The position numbers and the translations under genes are program-made. Below the pieces are notes generated by a model. It was given only the letters and a program-made list of their open reading frames with translations, was not told the origin of the DNA and did not search any database. From assembly GCA_966212235.1 (NCBI GenBank), contig CBIHPP010000002.1, forward strand, positions 124,001 through 188,000: DNA of 64,000 nt, read 5' to 3'. This document shows positions 26,000 through 35,403 of this stretch, one piece after another; within the stretch, counting starts at the first letter, position 1, and every line of letters starts with the position of its first letter. The DNA is from Niastella sp966212235. Its GTDB lineage: Bacteria > Bacteroidota > Bacteroidia > Chitinophagales > Chitinophagaceae.

Positions 26000-27097
26000 A
26001 TGAAAACAGCGCTTATAACCGGTATCAATGGCCAGGATGGTGCATACCTGGCAGAACTATTATTAGAGAAAGGATATATGGTCCATGGGATAAAACGGCG
26101 GTCATCGCTGATCAATACCCAGCGTATCGATCATTTGTACCAGGACCCGCATGAAAAAAATGTGCGCTTCAAATTGCATTATGGCGATATGACCGATAGC
26201 ACCAATTTGATTCGCATCATTCAGGAAACGCAACCTGATGAAATATATAACCTGGCTGCCATGAGCCATGTAAAAGTAAGTTTCGATACACCTGAATATA
26301 CTGCCAATGCCGATGGTATTGGTACGTTGCGGTTACTGGAAGCGATCAGAATATTGAAGCTGGAAAAGAAAACCCGTATTTACCAGGCCTCTACATCTGA
26401 GTTGTATGGGCTGGTACAGGAAGTTCCGCAAAAAGAAACGACGCCTTTTTATCCGCGCAGTCCATATGCTGTAGCAAAACTATACGCATACTGGATCACG
26501 GTCAACTACCGCGAGGCGTATGGTATGTTCGCCTGCAACGGTATTTTGTTCAATCATGAAAGTCCATTGCGTGGCGAAACCTTTGTAACCCGCAAAATAA
26601 CCCGCGCGGTAGCGGCCATTGCCCTGGGCTTACAGGATTGTTTGTTCCTTGGTAATCTGAATGCCCAACGCGACTGGGGACATGCAAAGGATTATGTAGA
26701 AGCCATGTGGAGAATACTGCAACAGGATACACCTGAAGATTTTGTCATTGCTACGGGCGTTACAACAGAAGTACGGGAATTTATACGGATGGCTTTTGAG
26801 GAGTTGGGTATTGTGGTGGAATTTACCGGGGAAGGATTGCATGAACGTGGTTTTGTGGCCGCCTGTACCAATGAGGCGTATCAGGTAGAATTAGGCAAGC
26901 AGGTTGTAGCCGTTGATCCCAATTATTTCCGGCCTACCGAAGTGGAATTGTTAATAGGCGATGCTACCAAAGCAAAGACACAGCTGGGCTGGGAGCCGAA
27001 ATATGATCTGCAAATGCTCGTAAAAGAAATGGTAGCAGCTGATGTAATAGAAATTGAAAAGGCCGGTAATGTACATTTTGAACATTTGATCAGCTGA
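26000..27097 (+). CDS. gmd: GDP-mannose 4,6-dehydratase
   Basis: The ATG at 26000 gives 365 residues beginning at the Rossmann strand (MKTALITGINGQDGAYLAE). The NAD motif GxxGQDG, the short-chain-dehydrogenase catalytic residues (STSELYG and YPRSPYAVAKLYAYW) and NHESPLRGETFVTRKI are all typical of Gmd. It converts GDP-mannose to GDP-4-keto-6-deoxymannose, the branch point to GDP-L-fucose, GDP-rhamnose or GDP-perosamine. No reductase, epimerase or aminotransferase that would finish the pathway occurs in this locus. The start overlaps nothing; the UpxY-like gene ends 7 bp before. Confidence 0.95.
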   Translation: MKTALITGINGQDGAYLAELLLEKGYMVHGIKRRSSLINTQRIDHLYQDPHEKNVRFKLHYGDMTDSTNLIRIIQETQPDEIYNLAAMSHVKVSFDTPEYTANADGIGTLRLLEAIRILKLEKKTRIYQASTSELYGLVQEVPQKETTPFYPRSPYAVAKLYAYWITVNYREAYGMFACNGILFNHESPLRGETFVTRKITRAVAAIALGLQDCLFLGNLNAQRDWGHAKDYVEAMWRILQQDTPEDFVIATGVTTEVREFIRMAFEELGIVVEFTGEGLHERGFVAACTNEAYQVELGKQVVAVDPNYFRPTEVELLIGDATKAKTQLGWEPKYDLQMLVKEMVAADVIEIEKAGNVHFEHLIS

Positions 27098-27118
27098 TAT
27101 AATCATTAATATTATTAG

Positions 27119-28444
27119 ATGAAGTCACTGATGGTGGTTTTAACCGCCGCAGCTATTTTGGTATTTGTAGTTTGTTTGCTATTCAGTAAACAGCCAAGGA
27201 GGGTATACCTGTTATTTATGTTATATGCCTTGCCGCTGATAGATCTGAAAATTACACCCGCTCAATGGGGAAGCTTATCCATGTTCGATGGGCTTTCCTA
27301 CGTGATGTTGTTGTTGCGGTATAAGGATTTCCTCGCCATCTATAAACCGAACAAGTTTTACTTTGGCGGTTTTTGTACGTTGGTATTTCTGTTATTGTTG
27401 GGCAGCCTTACTTCTTCGTTTATAACCAATTCCTTACTATCTATTTTATCGGTTTTCCCTGTATTCATCTACGCCCGTCTGCTGATGGTAGAGTGTGTGC
27501 GGGATAATCAGTTCATGAAAAAAATGATAAAGGGATTACAATTTGCCTGTCTGTTCTCCATGGCTTTCCTGGCGGTACAGCTGGTTGTTGGACTGGAATT
27601 CCGGTTTTATGATGAATTGAATCAGAATACACTGGACAGCAACGGCACCCGATACCCCAGTTTTTTTCACGATTCACAGAAGTATGCGCAGTTCCTTGCC
27701 ATGCTGAGTTTTTTATTCCTGATAAACAATAAGAATATTCAGCGGCCCGCCATTAAGAACCTGCTGCTTTTTTTATCGGTGGCGGTTGCTATTTTTATGA
27801 CAGGTGGCCGGTCGGCATTCCTCGGATTAAGCGCCGGTGTTCTGTTCCTGTTAATATTTGCCGGCGTGCAATATAAAAAGTACATCATAGCAGGTTGTTT
27901 GGCTGGTGGGTTGGTGATCGCTTTCTTTTCAAAATCACTGATCATGTTTAACCGGAACGATGATTTTAATAATTCCTTTGATTTCAGGGCTACCATTTGG
28001 CAGGAAGCATATGATATATACAAGGCGCATCCTTTATTAGGGATTGGTATTGGGAATTACAAAGACTATGTTTCGCGCTATTCGCAGGATCAGTACCTGG
28101 TACTGGAAAATGAGATCATTTTTCTGGATCAGCCGGAGAATGGATATTTAAAAATACTCACCGAATTCGGCGGCCCGGCATTCCTGGTGGCATTCATACT
28201 TATTTTAGGCCCTGCCGTTGGCGCTATACGGGCCTGGACCAAAAAGCAAACAGATGGGCGGGTTTTATTATTTATTGCGCCCATCATCTGCTGGCTGGTT
28301 TCTTTTGTGTCGCTATATTCTTTAACTGATAGAAGGAACCTGGTTGTGCTGATATGCCTGTGTACGTTCCTGATCTATTTATCAAATCGTTCAAAAATTG
28401 TTGATGACAAACAACCTGATGCAGCATACGATGAGACTGTTTAA
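27119..28444 (+). CDS. O-antigen ligase/polymerase-like membrane protein (Wzy candidate)
   Basis: 441 residues with ten or more membrane segments. The large external loop near residues 290-350 contains FRATIWQEAYDIYKAHPLLGIGIGNY-type sequence, the Wzy_C/O-antigen ligase hallmark (short parts: AHPLLGIGIGNY, FLDQPENGYLKILTEFG). The locus has a flippase and an initiating phosphoglycosyltransferase but no other polymerase, so a Wzy role, joining lipid-linked repeat units in the periplasm, is most likely. A WaaL-type ligase is the alternative. The 3' end overlaps the flippase gene. Confidence 0.85.
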   Translation: MKSLMVVLTAAAILVFVVCLLFSKQPRRVYLLFMLYALPLIDLKITPAQWGSLSMFDGLSYVMLLLRYKDFLAIYKPNKFYFGGFCTLVFLLLLGSLTSSFITNSLLSILSVFPVFIYARLLMVECVRDNQFMKKMIKGLQFACLFSMAFLAVQLVVGLEFRFYDELNQNTLDSNGTRYPSFFHDSQKYAQFLAMLSFLFLINNKNIQRPAIKNLLLFLSVAVAIFMTGGRSAFLGLSAGVLFLLIFAGVQYKKYIIAGCLAGGLVIAFFSKSLIMFNRNDDFNNSFDFRATIWQEAYDIYKAHPLLGIGIGNYKDYVSRYSQDQYLVLENEIIFLDQPENGYLKILTEFGGPAFLVAFILILGPAVGAIRAWTKKQTDGRVLLFIAPIICWLVSFVSLYSLTDRRNLVVLICLCTFLIYLSNRSKIVDDKQPDAAYDETV

Positions 28445-29873
28445 ATCGAGATTAATAAAAAACAGTTTCTGGGGCATTGCAGCCAATGGCCTGCAAAGCA
28501 TATTGCTCAGTTTGTTTTTTGTGATCGTAGCGCGTAAATACACGACGGGTGAATTTGCCTTTTTCTTAATAGCCAATACCATTTATCAATTCCTGGCTGC
28601 TTTTTCAACACTGGGTTTGGGGCAATGGTTTACCCGCGAACTGGTTGATATTTCCGATAAGCAGCACCTGGTAAGCCGTTTTGTTAAGATCCAATTGTAC
28701 AGCGGTTGCTTTTTTTATGTATGTAATGTAGCCATGGCCTTCCTGTTGTACCAGGATCATGTATTGCAATACCTGATCGTATTGCTGGGTGTGAACATCA
28801 TATTCGACAATATCATTTATGCCATCAAGTCATTGAACATAGCCGAGTTCAATCAGAACAAAACATTTATTATCCTGATCATTGATTCCGTTCTCAAATT
28901 TGCGATCGGTTGCTTGCTATTCCTTTTTCCGTTTTCTATCATGACCTTATCTGTATTGCTGATTGCGGTACGGTTTATAACGCTGAATTTTTTCCTGGGC
29001 TTTGGTTCGTCAAAAACCATCAGCCTGCGTTCTTTGTGGAATTACCCCCTGGCCTGGAGTGAAGTTAAAAAGATTGTATTTGCCAACTGGCCGTTTATTA
29101 TCATCGGCAGCGTTGCCATAGCGTATTGGCGCATCTCAAATATCATTATTTCAAAGACATTGCCGTTGGCCGATGTGGCTCATTTTGAAATTTCCTTCCG
29201 CGTATTTGCGCTTGCGCAGATCTTGCCCTTGATTGTTTCCATGTCGGTATTTCCTGCGTTGGTGCAACAATTCAAATCGGGTACGGTAAAGGATTTCAGG
29301 AATTATTATAGTAAGGTGTTTAATTATTATTTACTGTTTGGCCTGTTCGCCTACACCTTTATTTATTCATTTGCCGATACATTGATTCCCTGGGCATTTG
29401 GCAGTGCTTACAATGGTACTGGCGTCTATACCAGGGAAATGTTCTTAACGATCCTGATCTTCCCGACAGCGTTGTTGCAGGCCAATGTACTGGTAGCAAT
29501 GAAAATGGAACGGGCCGATATGTGGATTAATGTGACCAGCCTGGTATTGAACGTGGTATTTTGTTTTGTCGGATTTATGTTCGCTAAAAACCTTACCACG
29601 GTCAATCTCGCTATCTTTTTCTCTTTCCTGATATTTCATATTTGCCAGGACGTGCTGTTGGTACGTAGGGGCATCGTATCGATATGGCATGTATTAAAAT
29701 TCTATTTGCTAACCGGATTACTTGCTGTTACATACATTTTATTATCATCCAGGTTTCCGCCGTTTGTTTTATTCGCAGGGTATTGGTTGTTGCTGGCGCT
29801 TGCTTTTATCAAGTGGCCGGTTGGCAGTTTTCAATTGCCGGCCAATCGAAAACCAGAAAATAGTTTACCATGA
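28431..29873 (+). CDS. Polysaccharide flippase (Wzx-like, MOP superfamily)
   Basis: 480 residues from the ATG at 28431, which overlaps the polymerase gene by 14 bp; ATGs at 28404 and 28419 are other possible starts. About 12-14 membrane segments run through the protein. The beginning, NSFWGIAANGLQSILLSLFF, is typical of polysaccharide_synt flippases, as is the segment LPLIVSMSVFPALVQQF. It should turn the lipid-linked repeat unit from the cytoplasmic to the periplasmic face. Its stop overlaps the next glycosyltransferase start (ATGA). Confidence 0.9.
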   Translation: MRLFKSRLIKNSFWGIAANGLQSILLSLFFVIVARKYTTGEFAFFLIANTIYQFLAAFSTLGLGQWFTRELVDISDKQHLVSRFVKIQLYSGCFFYVCNVAMAFLLYQDHVLQYLIVLLGVNIIFDNIIYAIKSLNIAEFNQNKTFIILIIDSVLKFAIGCLLFLFPFSIMTLSVLLIAVRFITLNFFLGFGSSKTISLRSLWNYPLAWSEVKKIVFANWPFIIIGSVAIAYWRISNIIISKTLPLADVAHFEISFRVFALAQILPLIVSMSVFPALVQQFKSGTVKDFRNYYSKVFNYYLLFGLFAYTFIYSFADTLIPWAFGSAYNGTGVYTREMFLTILIFPTALLQANVLVAMKMERADMWINVTSLVLNVVFCFVGFMFAKNLTTVNLAIFFSFLIFHICQDVLLVRRGIVSIWHVLKFYLLTGLLAVTYILLSSRFPPFVLFAGYWLLLALAFIKWPVGSFQLPANRKPENSLP

Positions 29874-31042
29874 CAGTAGTGTATTACATGCAGGTTGCCT
29901 TTTTAGATGTGTCTATTGAACTGATCAATGTGCTCAAAAAGCATGTACAGTTGCATGTGCTGATAGAATTAACGCCGCATGGCAAGAATATGACGATCCT
30001 GGAAATTGATCGCTTTCCTGAAAATAAAACACTGGTAACGCCGGAAGAGATCCTGACGAAAGAGAGTTACAAAAACCTGAAACCTTATTTTAACGGTGCA
30101 GCCAGTGTGCACTTTGTCATCCATCCGCATAGAACGGGATTTTCCTATAGTACTTTACAGGCTTCATTTAAGGTATGGAAATACATCAGGCAGTTTAAAC
30201 CGGATATTATCCATTTTGAAACATTCAGTCTGCGGGCCATTGGCATGTTGCTCTTTTTAAAAGCATTTAAAAATGTATGCATCACTATACACGATCCGGT
30301 TCCGCACACCGGGGAGGACAGCTGGAAGGTAAGTCTTCCGCGCACGTTCTTTTTTAACATGCCGGTTAAAAAGAATTACCTGTTCTATTCGCAGTTTGCA
30401 AAAAAGCAGTTCGAGCAGCATTATAAAAAGCCAGAGCAACATAAGATGGTGCTGCAAATGAGTCCGTATGGATATTTACAAAAACTGGTAACGGCTGACA
30501 ATGAACAAACCAGTAAGAAACATATTTTATTTTTTGGCCGGTTATCGCCTTACAAAGGAATTGATGATCTGTTGCAGGCCATGCCGGAAGTATTCAGTGA
30601 GTTTCCCAATGAAAAACTGATCATTGCCGGCAAACGGGTCCCGGGGTTCGATATAGATGATGTCATAATAAACACTTATAAGAATAATATAACCCTGATT
30701 GAAAAGCATATTCCCAATGATGAGCTGGCTTCGTTGATACAACAGGCAAAATTCATCGTTTGTCCGTATAAAGATGCCACTCAAAGCGGCGTATTGATGA
30801 CTGCCTTTGGATTAAAAACGCCGGTAATAGCAACCCACGTAGGTTCTTTCCCGGAATTTATAAAACACAATGTGAATGGCCTGCTGGTGCCACCCGGCGA
30901 CCCGGTAAAACTGGCACAGGGAATACGGTTGGCATTGCGGAATGATCACTACAAACAATTAGCACAAAATATCAGTAACGACCAGGTAGAAGATCTGTGG
31001 AACCGGAATACCGAGATCTTGTTGCATGCCTATGCGTCCTGA
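29870..31042 (+). CDS. Glycosyltransferase, GT4-type
   Basis: 390 residues with a GT-B fold. The C-terminal domain has the GT4 pattern: ILFFGRLSPYKGIDDLLQA (about 220), then CPYKDATQSGVLMTAFGLKTPVIA (the acceptor/nucleotide-binding EX7E-like area, here with Gln-Ser-Gly in place of the first Glu), and NVNGLLVPPGDPVKLAQGI. It adds one sugar to the lipid-linked repeat unit in the cytoplasm; donor and linkage cannot be deduced. It is translationally coupled to wzx (ATGA). Confidence 0.9.
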   Translation: MTVVYYMQVAFLDVSIELINVLKKHVQLHVLIELTPHGKNMTILEIDRFPENKTLVTPEEILTKESYKNLKPYFNGAASVHFVIHPHRTGFSYSTLQASFKVWKYIRQFKPDIIHFETFSLRAIGMLLFLKAFKNVCITIHDPVPHTGEDSWKVSLPRTFFFNMPVKKNYLFYSQFAKKQFEQHYKKPEQHKMVLQMSPYGYLQKLVTADNEQTSKKHILFFGRLSPYKGIDDLLQAMPEVFSEFPNEKLIIAGKRVPGFDIDDVIINTYKNNITLIEKHIPNDELASLIQQAKFIVCPYKDATQSGVLMTAFGLKTPVIATHVGSFPEFIKHNVNGLLVPPGDPVKLAQGIRLALRNDHYKQLAQNISNDQVEDLWNRNTEILLHAYAS

Positions 31043-31100
31043 CCATGCACCTTCGACATACGTTATCAATCTCTATTCACCATTACCAAAATTAACCGGT

Positions 31101-31658
31101 ATGAATTTTTTCAAATTTATATTCCAGGACTGGGCAGCTAATAAAACCAGTTCAAAAGGTCGGGTGATCATGTTATTATTCAGGATCGCCAATTTCTGCG
31201 CTACCCGTAAAATATATAGGTACATCGGTATTCCCTATCGCATCTTTTACAAAATACTGGTTGAATGGATCTTTTGCATAGAGATACCCTGGAACACAAA
31301 AATTGGCCGCGGCCTTCGCATATATCATGGGCAGGGGTTGGTGTTGAACAACCAGGTAATAATAGGAAATTATTGCACGCTGCGGCATTTCACAACGATT
31401 GGAAATAAACAAAAGCCGAATGGCGCAACATCCGGGTCGCCGGTGATCGGCAATTATGTAGAGGTGGGGTCCAATGCCTGTATTATCGGGGAAATAGTGA
31501 TTGGGGATCATGTTACTATTGGCTGCGGCTCGGTGGTCACCAAAAGTGTGCTGGCTAATGCAATTGTAGTTGGTAACCCCGCCGCTCAAATTAAAACACA
31601 CCTGCAAGTGGTAGAAGTGCCAGAAGATCTGCAGCAGGCAAACATTAATCTCTCATGA
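31101..31658 (+). CDS. Serine-acetyltransferase-like hexapeptide O-acetyltransferase
   Basis: The ATG at 31101 gives 185 residues; a longer frame from 31026 would overlap the preceding gene and adds no conserved sequence. The left-handed beta-helix is visible in hexad repeats (GRGLRIYHGQGLVLNN, VIGNYVEVGSNACIIGEIVIGDHVTIGCGSVVTKSV). It resembles CysE and WcaB. In a polysaccharide locus an acetyltransferase acting on a sugar hydroxyl is more likely than one for serine. The TGA overlaps the next ATG (31655). Confidence 0.85.
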   Translation: MNFFKFIFQDWAANKTSSKGRVIMLLFRIANFCATRKIYRYIGIPYRIFYKILVEWIFCIEIPWNTKIGRGLRIYHGQGLVLNNQVIIGNYCTLRHFTTIGNKQKPNGATSGSPVIGNYVEVGSNACIIGEIVIGDHVTIGCGSVVTKSVLANAIVVGNPAAQIKTHLQVVEVPEDLQQANINLS

Positions 31659-32887
31659 AGAAAGTATTATTAAGTGCATATGCATGCTCGCCCATCAGGG
31701 GCAGTGAGCCGGGAAATGGATGGAGTTGGGCGCTTAACCTGGCGATGCAAGGGTATGAAGTGTGGTGTTTGACCAATGTAGAGGATAGAGAAGCAACGAC
31801 GGCTGAACTACAACAGCTGGAACTGCCGAACCTTCACATTGTTTATGTAGAACTGGCTTTGAACCTCGACAAAATGTTGTTGAACACTTCTTCCAAGACC
31901 ATTTATCTGCATTATTATTTATGGCGAAAGAAAGCGGCCGGTATAGCCGTGCAGTTGCATAGGAAAAAGCATTTTGATGTGGCTCATCATGTTACGTTTG
32001 GAAGTTTTCAGCAGGGAACATTTTTGTGGAAGCTGAAAAACACGCGCATCATTTTTGGGCCGGTAGGTGGCGGACAGGAAGCATTGCCTGCTTTTAAAGA
32101 ATATTTTGGGCGGGCCTGGAAAATAGAAAGAATACGAAGCCTGATCTCGAAGCTGAGTATGAAATTCAGCAACAACTTAAAGAATACCGTTACCCGTTCC
32201 GATTATATACTTGTTACCAACCAGGATACCGCCAACATTGTACAAAAGATACGGACCGTGGAAGCGAATAATGTTCACCTGGTGCTTGACAATGCGATCC
32301 CGTTATCCATGCAGCATATGCATTTTATAGAACGGAAGCCCGGGAAGCAACTGAACCTGCTTTGGGTGGGGCGCATGTTACCTCGAAAAGGATTGAACCT
32401 TATTCTGCATGCGTTATCATTGGTGCCCGAAGAAGTTGATTACACATTTACGATAGTAGGCGGGGGAGAACAGTACCAGCTGTTGTCGGGCTGGATAGAA
32501 CAATATGGATTGAACCCAAAGCGGTTGCGCATACTGGGACAAATACCTTTTAATGAAGTCGTGCATCACTATGAACAAGCTGATGTTTTTATTTTCTGTT
32601 CACTGCGCGATTCCTGTCCGGCCCAGTTAAACGAAGCCATGGCGTTCGGCCTGCCGGTGATCACATTGGATATTCATGGCTCAGCCCTGGCGGTAAGTAA
32701 CGATTGTGGTATTAAAATAAAACCAACTACCAAGGAAAACACCGCGCTTGATATAGCCCGGGCAATTACCCGGATGTATAAGGATGTTGAATTAAGAAAA
32801 AAATGTTCCGTCAACGCATATAATTATGCAAAGGGAAATACCTGGGAACGAAAAGTGCATTCGATAACCTCTCAATTCTATAATTAA
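31655..32887 (+). CDS. Glycosyltransferase, GT4-type
   Basis: 410 residues. The N-terminus LSAYACSPIRGSEPGNGWSW is a recognisable start of a GT4 subgroup from exopolysaccharide loci. The second domain contains LLWVGRMLPRKGLNLILHAL (about 229), GGGEQYQLL and the nucleotide-sugar site FIFCSLRDSCPAQLNEAMAFGLPVI. The protein should add a single sugar of the repeat unit at the inner membrane face. It is coupled on both sides by 1-4 bp overlaps (ATGA at the start, TAATG at the end). Confidence 0.92.
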   Translation: MKKVLLSAYACSPIRGSEPGNGWSWALNLAMQGYEVWCLTNVEDREATTAELQQLELPNLHIVYVELALNLDKMLLNTSSKTIYLHYYLWRKKAAGIAVQLHRKKHFDVAHHVTFGSFQQGTFLWKLKNTRIIFGPVGGGQEALPAFKEYFGRAWKIERIRSLISKLSMKFSNNLKNTVTRSDYILVTNQDTANIVQKIRTVEANNVHLVLDNAIPLSMQHMHFIERKPGKQLNLLWVGRMLPRKGLNLILHALSLVPEEVDYTFTIVGGGEQYQLLSGWIEQYGLNPKRLRILGQIPFNEVVHHYEQADVFIFCSLRDSCPAQLNEAMAFGLPVITLDIHGSALAVSNDCGIKIKPTTKENTALDIARAITRMYKDVELRKKCSVNAYNYAKGNTWERKVHSITSQFYN

Positions 32888-34011
32888 TGGCTCAGCGGAT
32901 ATTGGTGGGAGTACCCCCAAAACATCACGTTCTTTTATCGCATGACGAGATCGAAGGTTTTATTGATCTGGGGTATACCTGTAAATCGGTGCCCTACGGT
33001 CGTAATGATGCTGCGGCAGGTAAGATCAGTAAGCTATTGGGTGTAATAGGAAAAGCATTCAATATCGTGAAGGAACTATATGATTTTTCACCCCATATAT
33101 TATACCTCAACTCCCGGTTTGAGCCGGTGGGTACCACCCGTGATTTTATTACTGTCCTTATTATAAAGCTATTCTATGTACGTAGTATAAAAATTGTTAT
33201 AAAAACGCATGGTTCCGATGTGTCGGTACTGCAACGCCAATCCTTTTTTTACAGGAAAATGATGATACCGTTCTTAAGAAAGCATGTTGATGCCTGGTTC
33301 TTTTTATCGAATGAAGAAAAAGAAATGGTACGGGAATATGACGAAGCGCTTGCCAGGAAAATATTTATTACGGCCAATATTGTTGATCCCGGCCGGTCGG
33401 TAGCATCACTGTCATTCCGCGAAAAGTATGCACTCGACGAACGTAAGTTCAAAGTGTTATTCGTAGGACGCATAGTACGTGAAAAAGGGGTTTTCAGTTT
33501 ACTGGAAAGTATACCCATGCTGAACTGTAAAAAAGATTGCCTGTTTATTTTCGTAGGCGATGGCCCCCATTTGGAAGCGCTGAAGAAAAAAGCAGAATCA
33601 TTACAGGTTACGCAATACACGCGTTTTACTGGTTTTATACCCGATCATGAATGCGATCATTTTTATGCCAATGCCGACATCCTGGCTTTCCCCACTTATT
33701 TCAACGAGGGCTTTCCGATGGCATTGTTTAAATCGGTAGCGGCAGGCTTACCTGTTATCACTACCCGCATCAGGGCGGCCAAGGACCATTTAACCTCGCC
33801 CGAAAATGTGTTGTGGGTAGATGGGGAATCTCCTGAAAGCGTAGCAGAAGCAATTGGCACTTTATATGACGATCATGCCCTGCGCAAATTGATGTCGGAG
33901 AATAACCGGCAGATAGCAAAACGTTTTTCACGCGGGCAGGTATGTGCCGGCATGCATGAAGTAATGATGTCCATTAACAACGCTCCTAAAGGCGTAAACC
34001 AGACTGCTTAA
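32887..34011 (+). CDS. Glycosyltransferase, GT4-type
   Basis: 374 residues with both GT-B domains. KVLFVGRIVREKGVFSLLES (about 191), FVGDGPHLEALKK and FPTYFNEGFPMALFKSVAAGLPVI (the E-x7-E-like motif with Glu in NEGF) are typical of GT4. It starts within the stop codon of the preceding transferase gene (TAATG), so the two are probably made together. Donor sugar unknown. Confidence 0.92.
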   Translation: MAQRILVGVPPKHHVLLSHDEIEGFIDLGYTCKSVPYGRNDAAAGKISKLLGVIGKAFNIVKELYDFSPHILYLNSRFEPVGTTRDFITVLIIKLFYVRSIKIVIKTHGSDVSVLQRQSFFYRKMMIPFLRKHVDAWFFLSNEEKEMVREYDEALARKIFITANIVDPGRSVASLSFREKYALDERKFKVLFVGRIVREKGVFSLLESIPMLNCKKDCLFIFVGDGPHLEALKKKAESLQVTQYTRFTGFIPDHECDHFYANADILAFPTYFNEGFPMALFKSVAAGLPVITTRIRAAKDHLTSPENVLWVDGESPESVAEAIGTLYDDHALRKLMSENNRQIAKRFSRGQVCAGMHEVMMSINNAPKGVNQTA

Positions 34012-34038
34012 GCGCAAACAACCCGGAAACAAATCAAT

Positions 34039-34596
34039 ATGTCGATTATATATGTAATCAGGCAAATAAGAGATCTTTTCATGCGTAAGGTCCTGTACAG
34101 GAGATACAGCATAGCCAAAGGATTTCATGCCGGTTTACGGGTACGTATTTGGGGTAGACAGAAAGTAACGATTGGTCGTAATTTCTATATTGGCAGGGAT
34201 TCCTTTATTGAAGCAGATGTAATTATTGGCGATAACGTCATGTTTGGCAACCGGGTGGCCATTATAGGCCGATACGATCATCACTACCAACAGCCGGGTA
34301 TACCAATGCGCCTGGCAGCACAGATCCGGGATCCTGCATATAATTGGAAAGGGCTCGGCATGATCACCATCATTGAAAACGATGTATGGATCGGCTATGG
34401 AGCAACCGTTATGGGAGGTATCAAGATCGGCGAAGGAAGTATTATTGGCGCTGGTTCGCTGGTAACAAAGGATGTGGAGCCCTATTCCATATATGCAGGG
34501 GTGCCTGCGCGAAAGGTCAGAAGCCGGTTCGATAATGACGAGGACCTGCAAACGCATTTGAAACTGGTTCAGTCCAAATACTTCGGTAAACTATAA
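34039..34596 (+). CDS. Hexapeptide-repeat acyltransferase (WcaF/maltose-acetyltransferase-like)
   Basis: 185 residues. The beta-helix repeats include RNFYIGRDSFIEADVIIGDNVMFGNRVAII and, near the C-terminus, DVWIGYGATVMGGIKIGEGSIIGAGSLVTKDV (pieces shown: WIGYGATVMGGIKIGEG, IIGAGSLVTKDV). The ending YSIYAGVPARKV is common to sugar O-acetyltransferases using acetyl-CoA. It is likely to O-acetylate a sugar of the repeat unit, and is the second such enzyme in this locus. It starts 27 bp after the previous gene. Confidence 0.9.
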   Translation: MSIIYVIRQIRDLFMRKVLYRRYSIAKGFHAGLRVRIWGRQKVTIGRNFYIGRDSFIEADVIIGDNVMFGNRVAIIGRYDHHYQQPGIPMRLAAQIRDPAYNWKGLGMITIIENDVWIGYGATVMGGIKIGEGSIIGAGSLVTKDVEPYSIYAGVPARKVRSRFDNDEDLQTHLKLVQSKYFGKL

Positions 34597-34624
34597 AAAA
34601 TTCATCCCTAAAATACTTGTTAGT

Positions 34625-35392
34625 ATGGAAAGGAAAGAGATCATCAATTTTGGTATTACAACAGGCAAATATTCGTCTTTTGTAAATCACATTGTTACGC
34701 TGGCGCATCACAAGGAATCAGCCAATGTATGCGTGGCTAACGTGCATATGTTTATTGAAGCATATAAGGATAAATCATTTAACAGTATCATTAATGATGC
34801 TACCATGGTAACACCCGATGGCAGGCCGCTTACATGGGTGTTGCGCTATGTATATGGCATCAGGCAGGACCGGGTAGCCGGTATGGATCTGTTACCTGAT
34901 CTGTTGCAACAAATGATGTTGCAGCGCTTGCCGGCCTTTTTCTATGGCGGAACGCCGGCCTTGCTGGAGAAAACAGAGAATTATTTGCGATATGCATTTC
35001 CCGATCTGCCAATTGCCGGCATGTACAGTCCGCCATTCAGACCGGCTACCAAAGAAGAAGAAGACCAACTGGTGAATAAGATCAATAACTCGGGGGCTGC
35101 CGTGGTGCTGGTCATTCTCGGCTGTCCCAAACAGGAAAGATGGATGGCTTCTATGAAGGGGAAGATCAACGCGGTCATGATTGGCGTAGGAGGTGCTTTA
35201 CCGGTTATGGTGGGCATGCAGAAAAGAGCACCAGCCTGGTTGCAGCACATGGGCCTCGAATGGTTGTTCCGTCTCATGCAGGAGCCGCGCCGGCTGTTCC
35301 GCCGCTATGTAATTACCAACTCATTATTTATATATCTGTTCTTTAAGAAGATATTTAAAATGCAGGCCAGGAAATTAGAGTTGAAGAATTAA
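34625..35392 (+). CDS. WecG/TagA/CpsF-family glycosyltransferase (GT26)
   Basis: 255 residues. The signature of GT26 is clear: VCVANVHMFIEAYKDKSFNSI, the catalytic-Asp region VTPDGRPLTWVLR (about residues 60-72), RVAGMDLLPDLL, FYGGTPALLEKT and ILGCPKQERWM. These enzymes add a sugar such as N-acetylmannosaminuronic acid, ManNAc or glucose to a lipid-linked first sugar. It is therefore a candidate for the second sugar of the repeat unit. It is followed 11 bp later by the initiating phosphoglycosyltransferase, with which it should cooperate. Confidence 0.93.
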   Translation: MERKEIINFGITTGKYSSFVNHIVTLAHHKESANVCVANVHMFIEAYKDKSFNSIINDATMVTPDGRPLTWVLRYVYGIRQDRVAGMDLLPDLLQQMMLQRLPAFFYGGTPALLEKTENYLRYAFPDLPIAGMYSPPFRPATKEEEDQLVNKINNSGAAVVLVILGCPKQERWMASMKGKINAVMIGVGGALPVMVGMQKRAPAWLQHMGLEWLFRLMQEPRRLFRRYVITNSLFIYLFFKKIFKMQARKLELKN

Positions 35393-35403
35393 AAGATTAG
35401 AGT

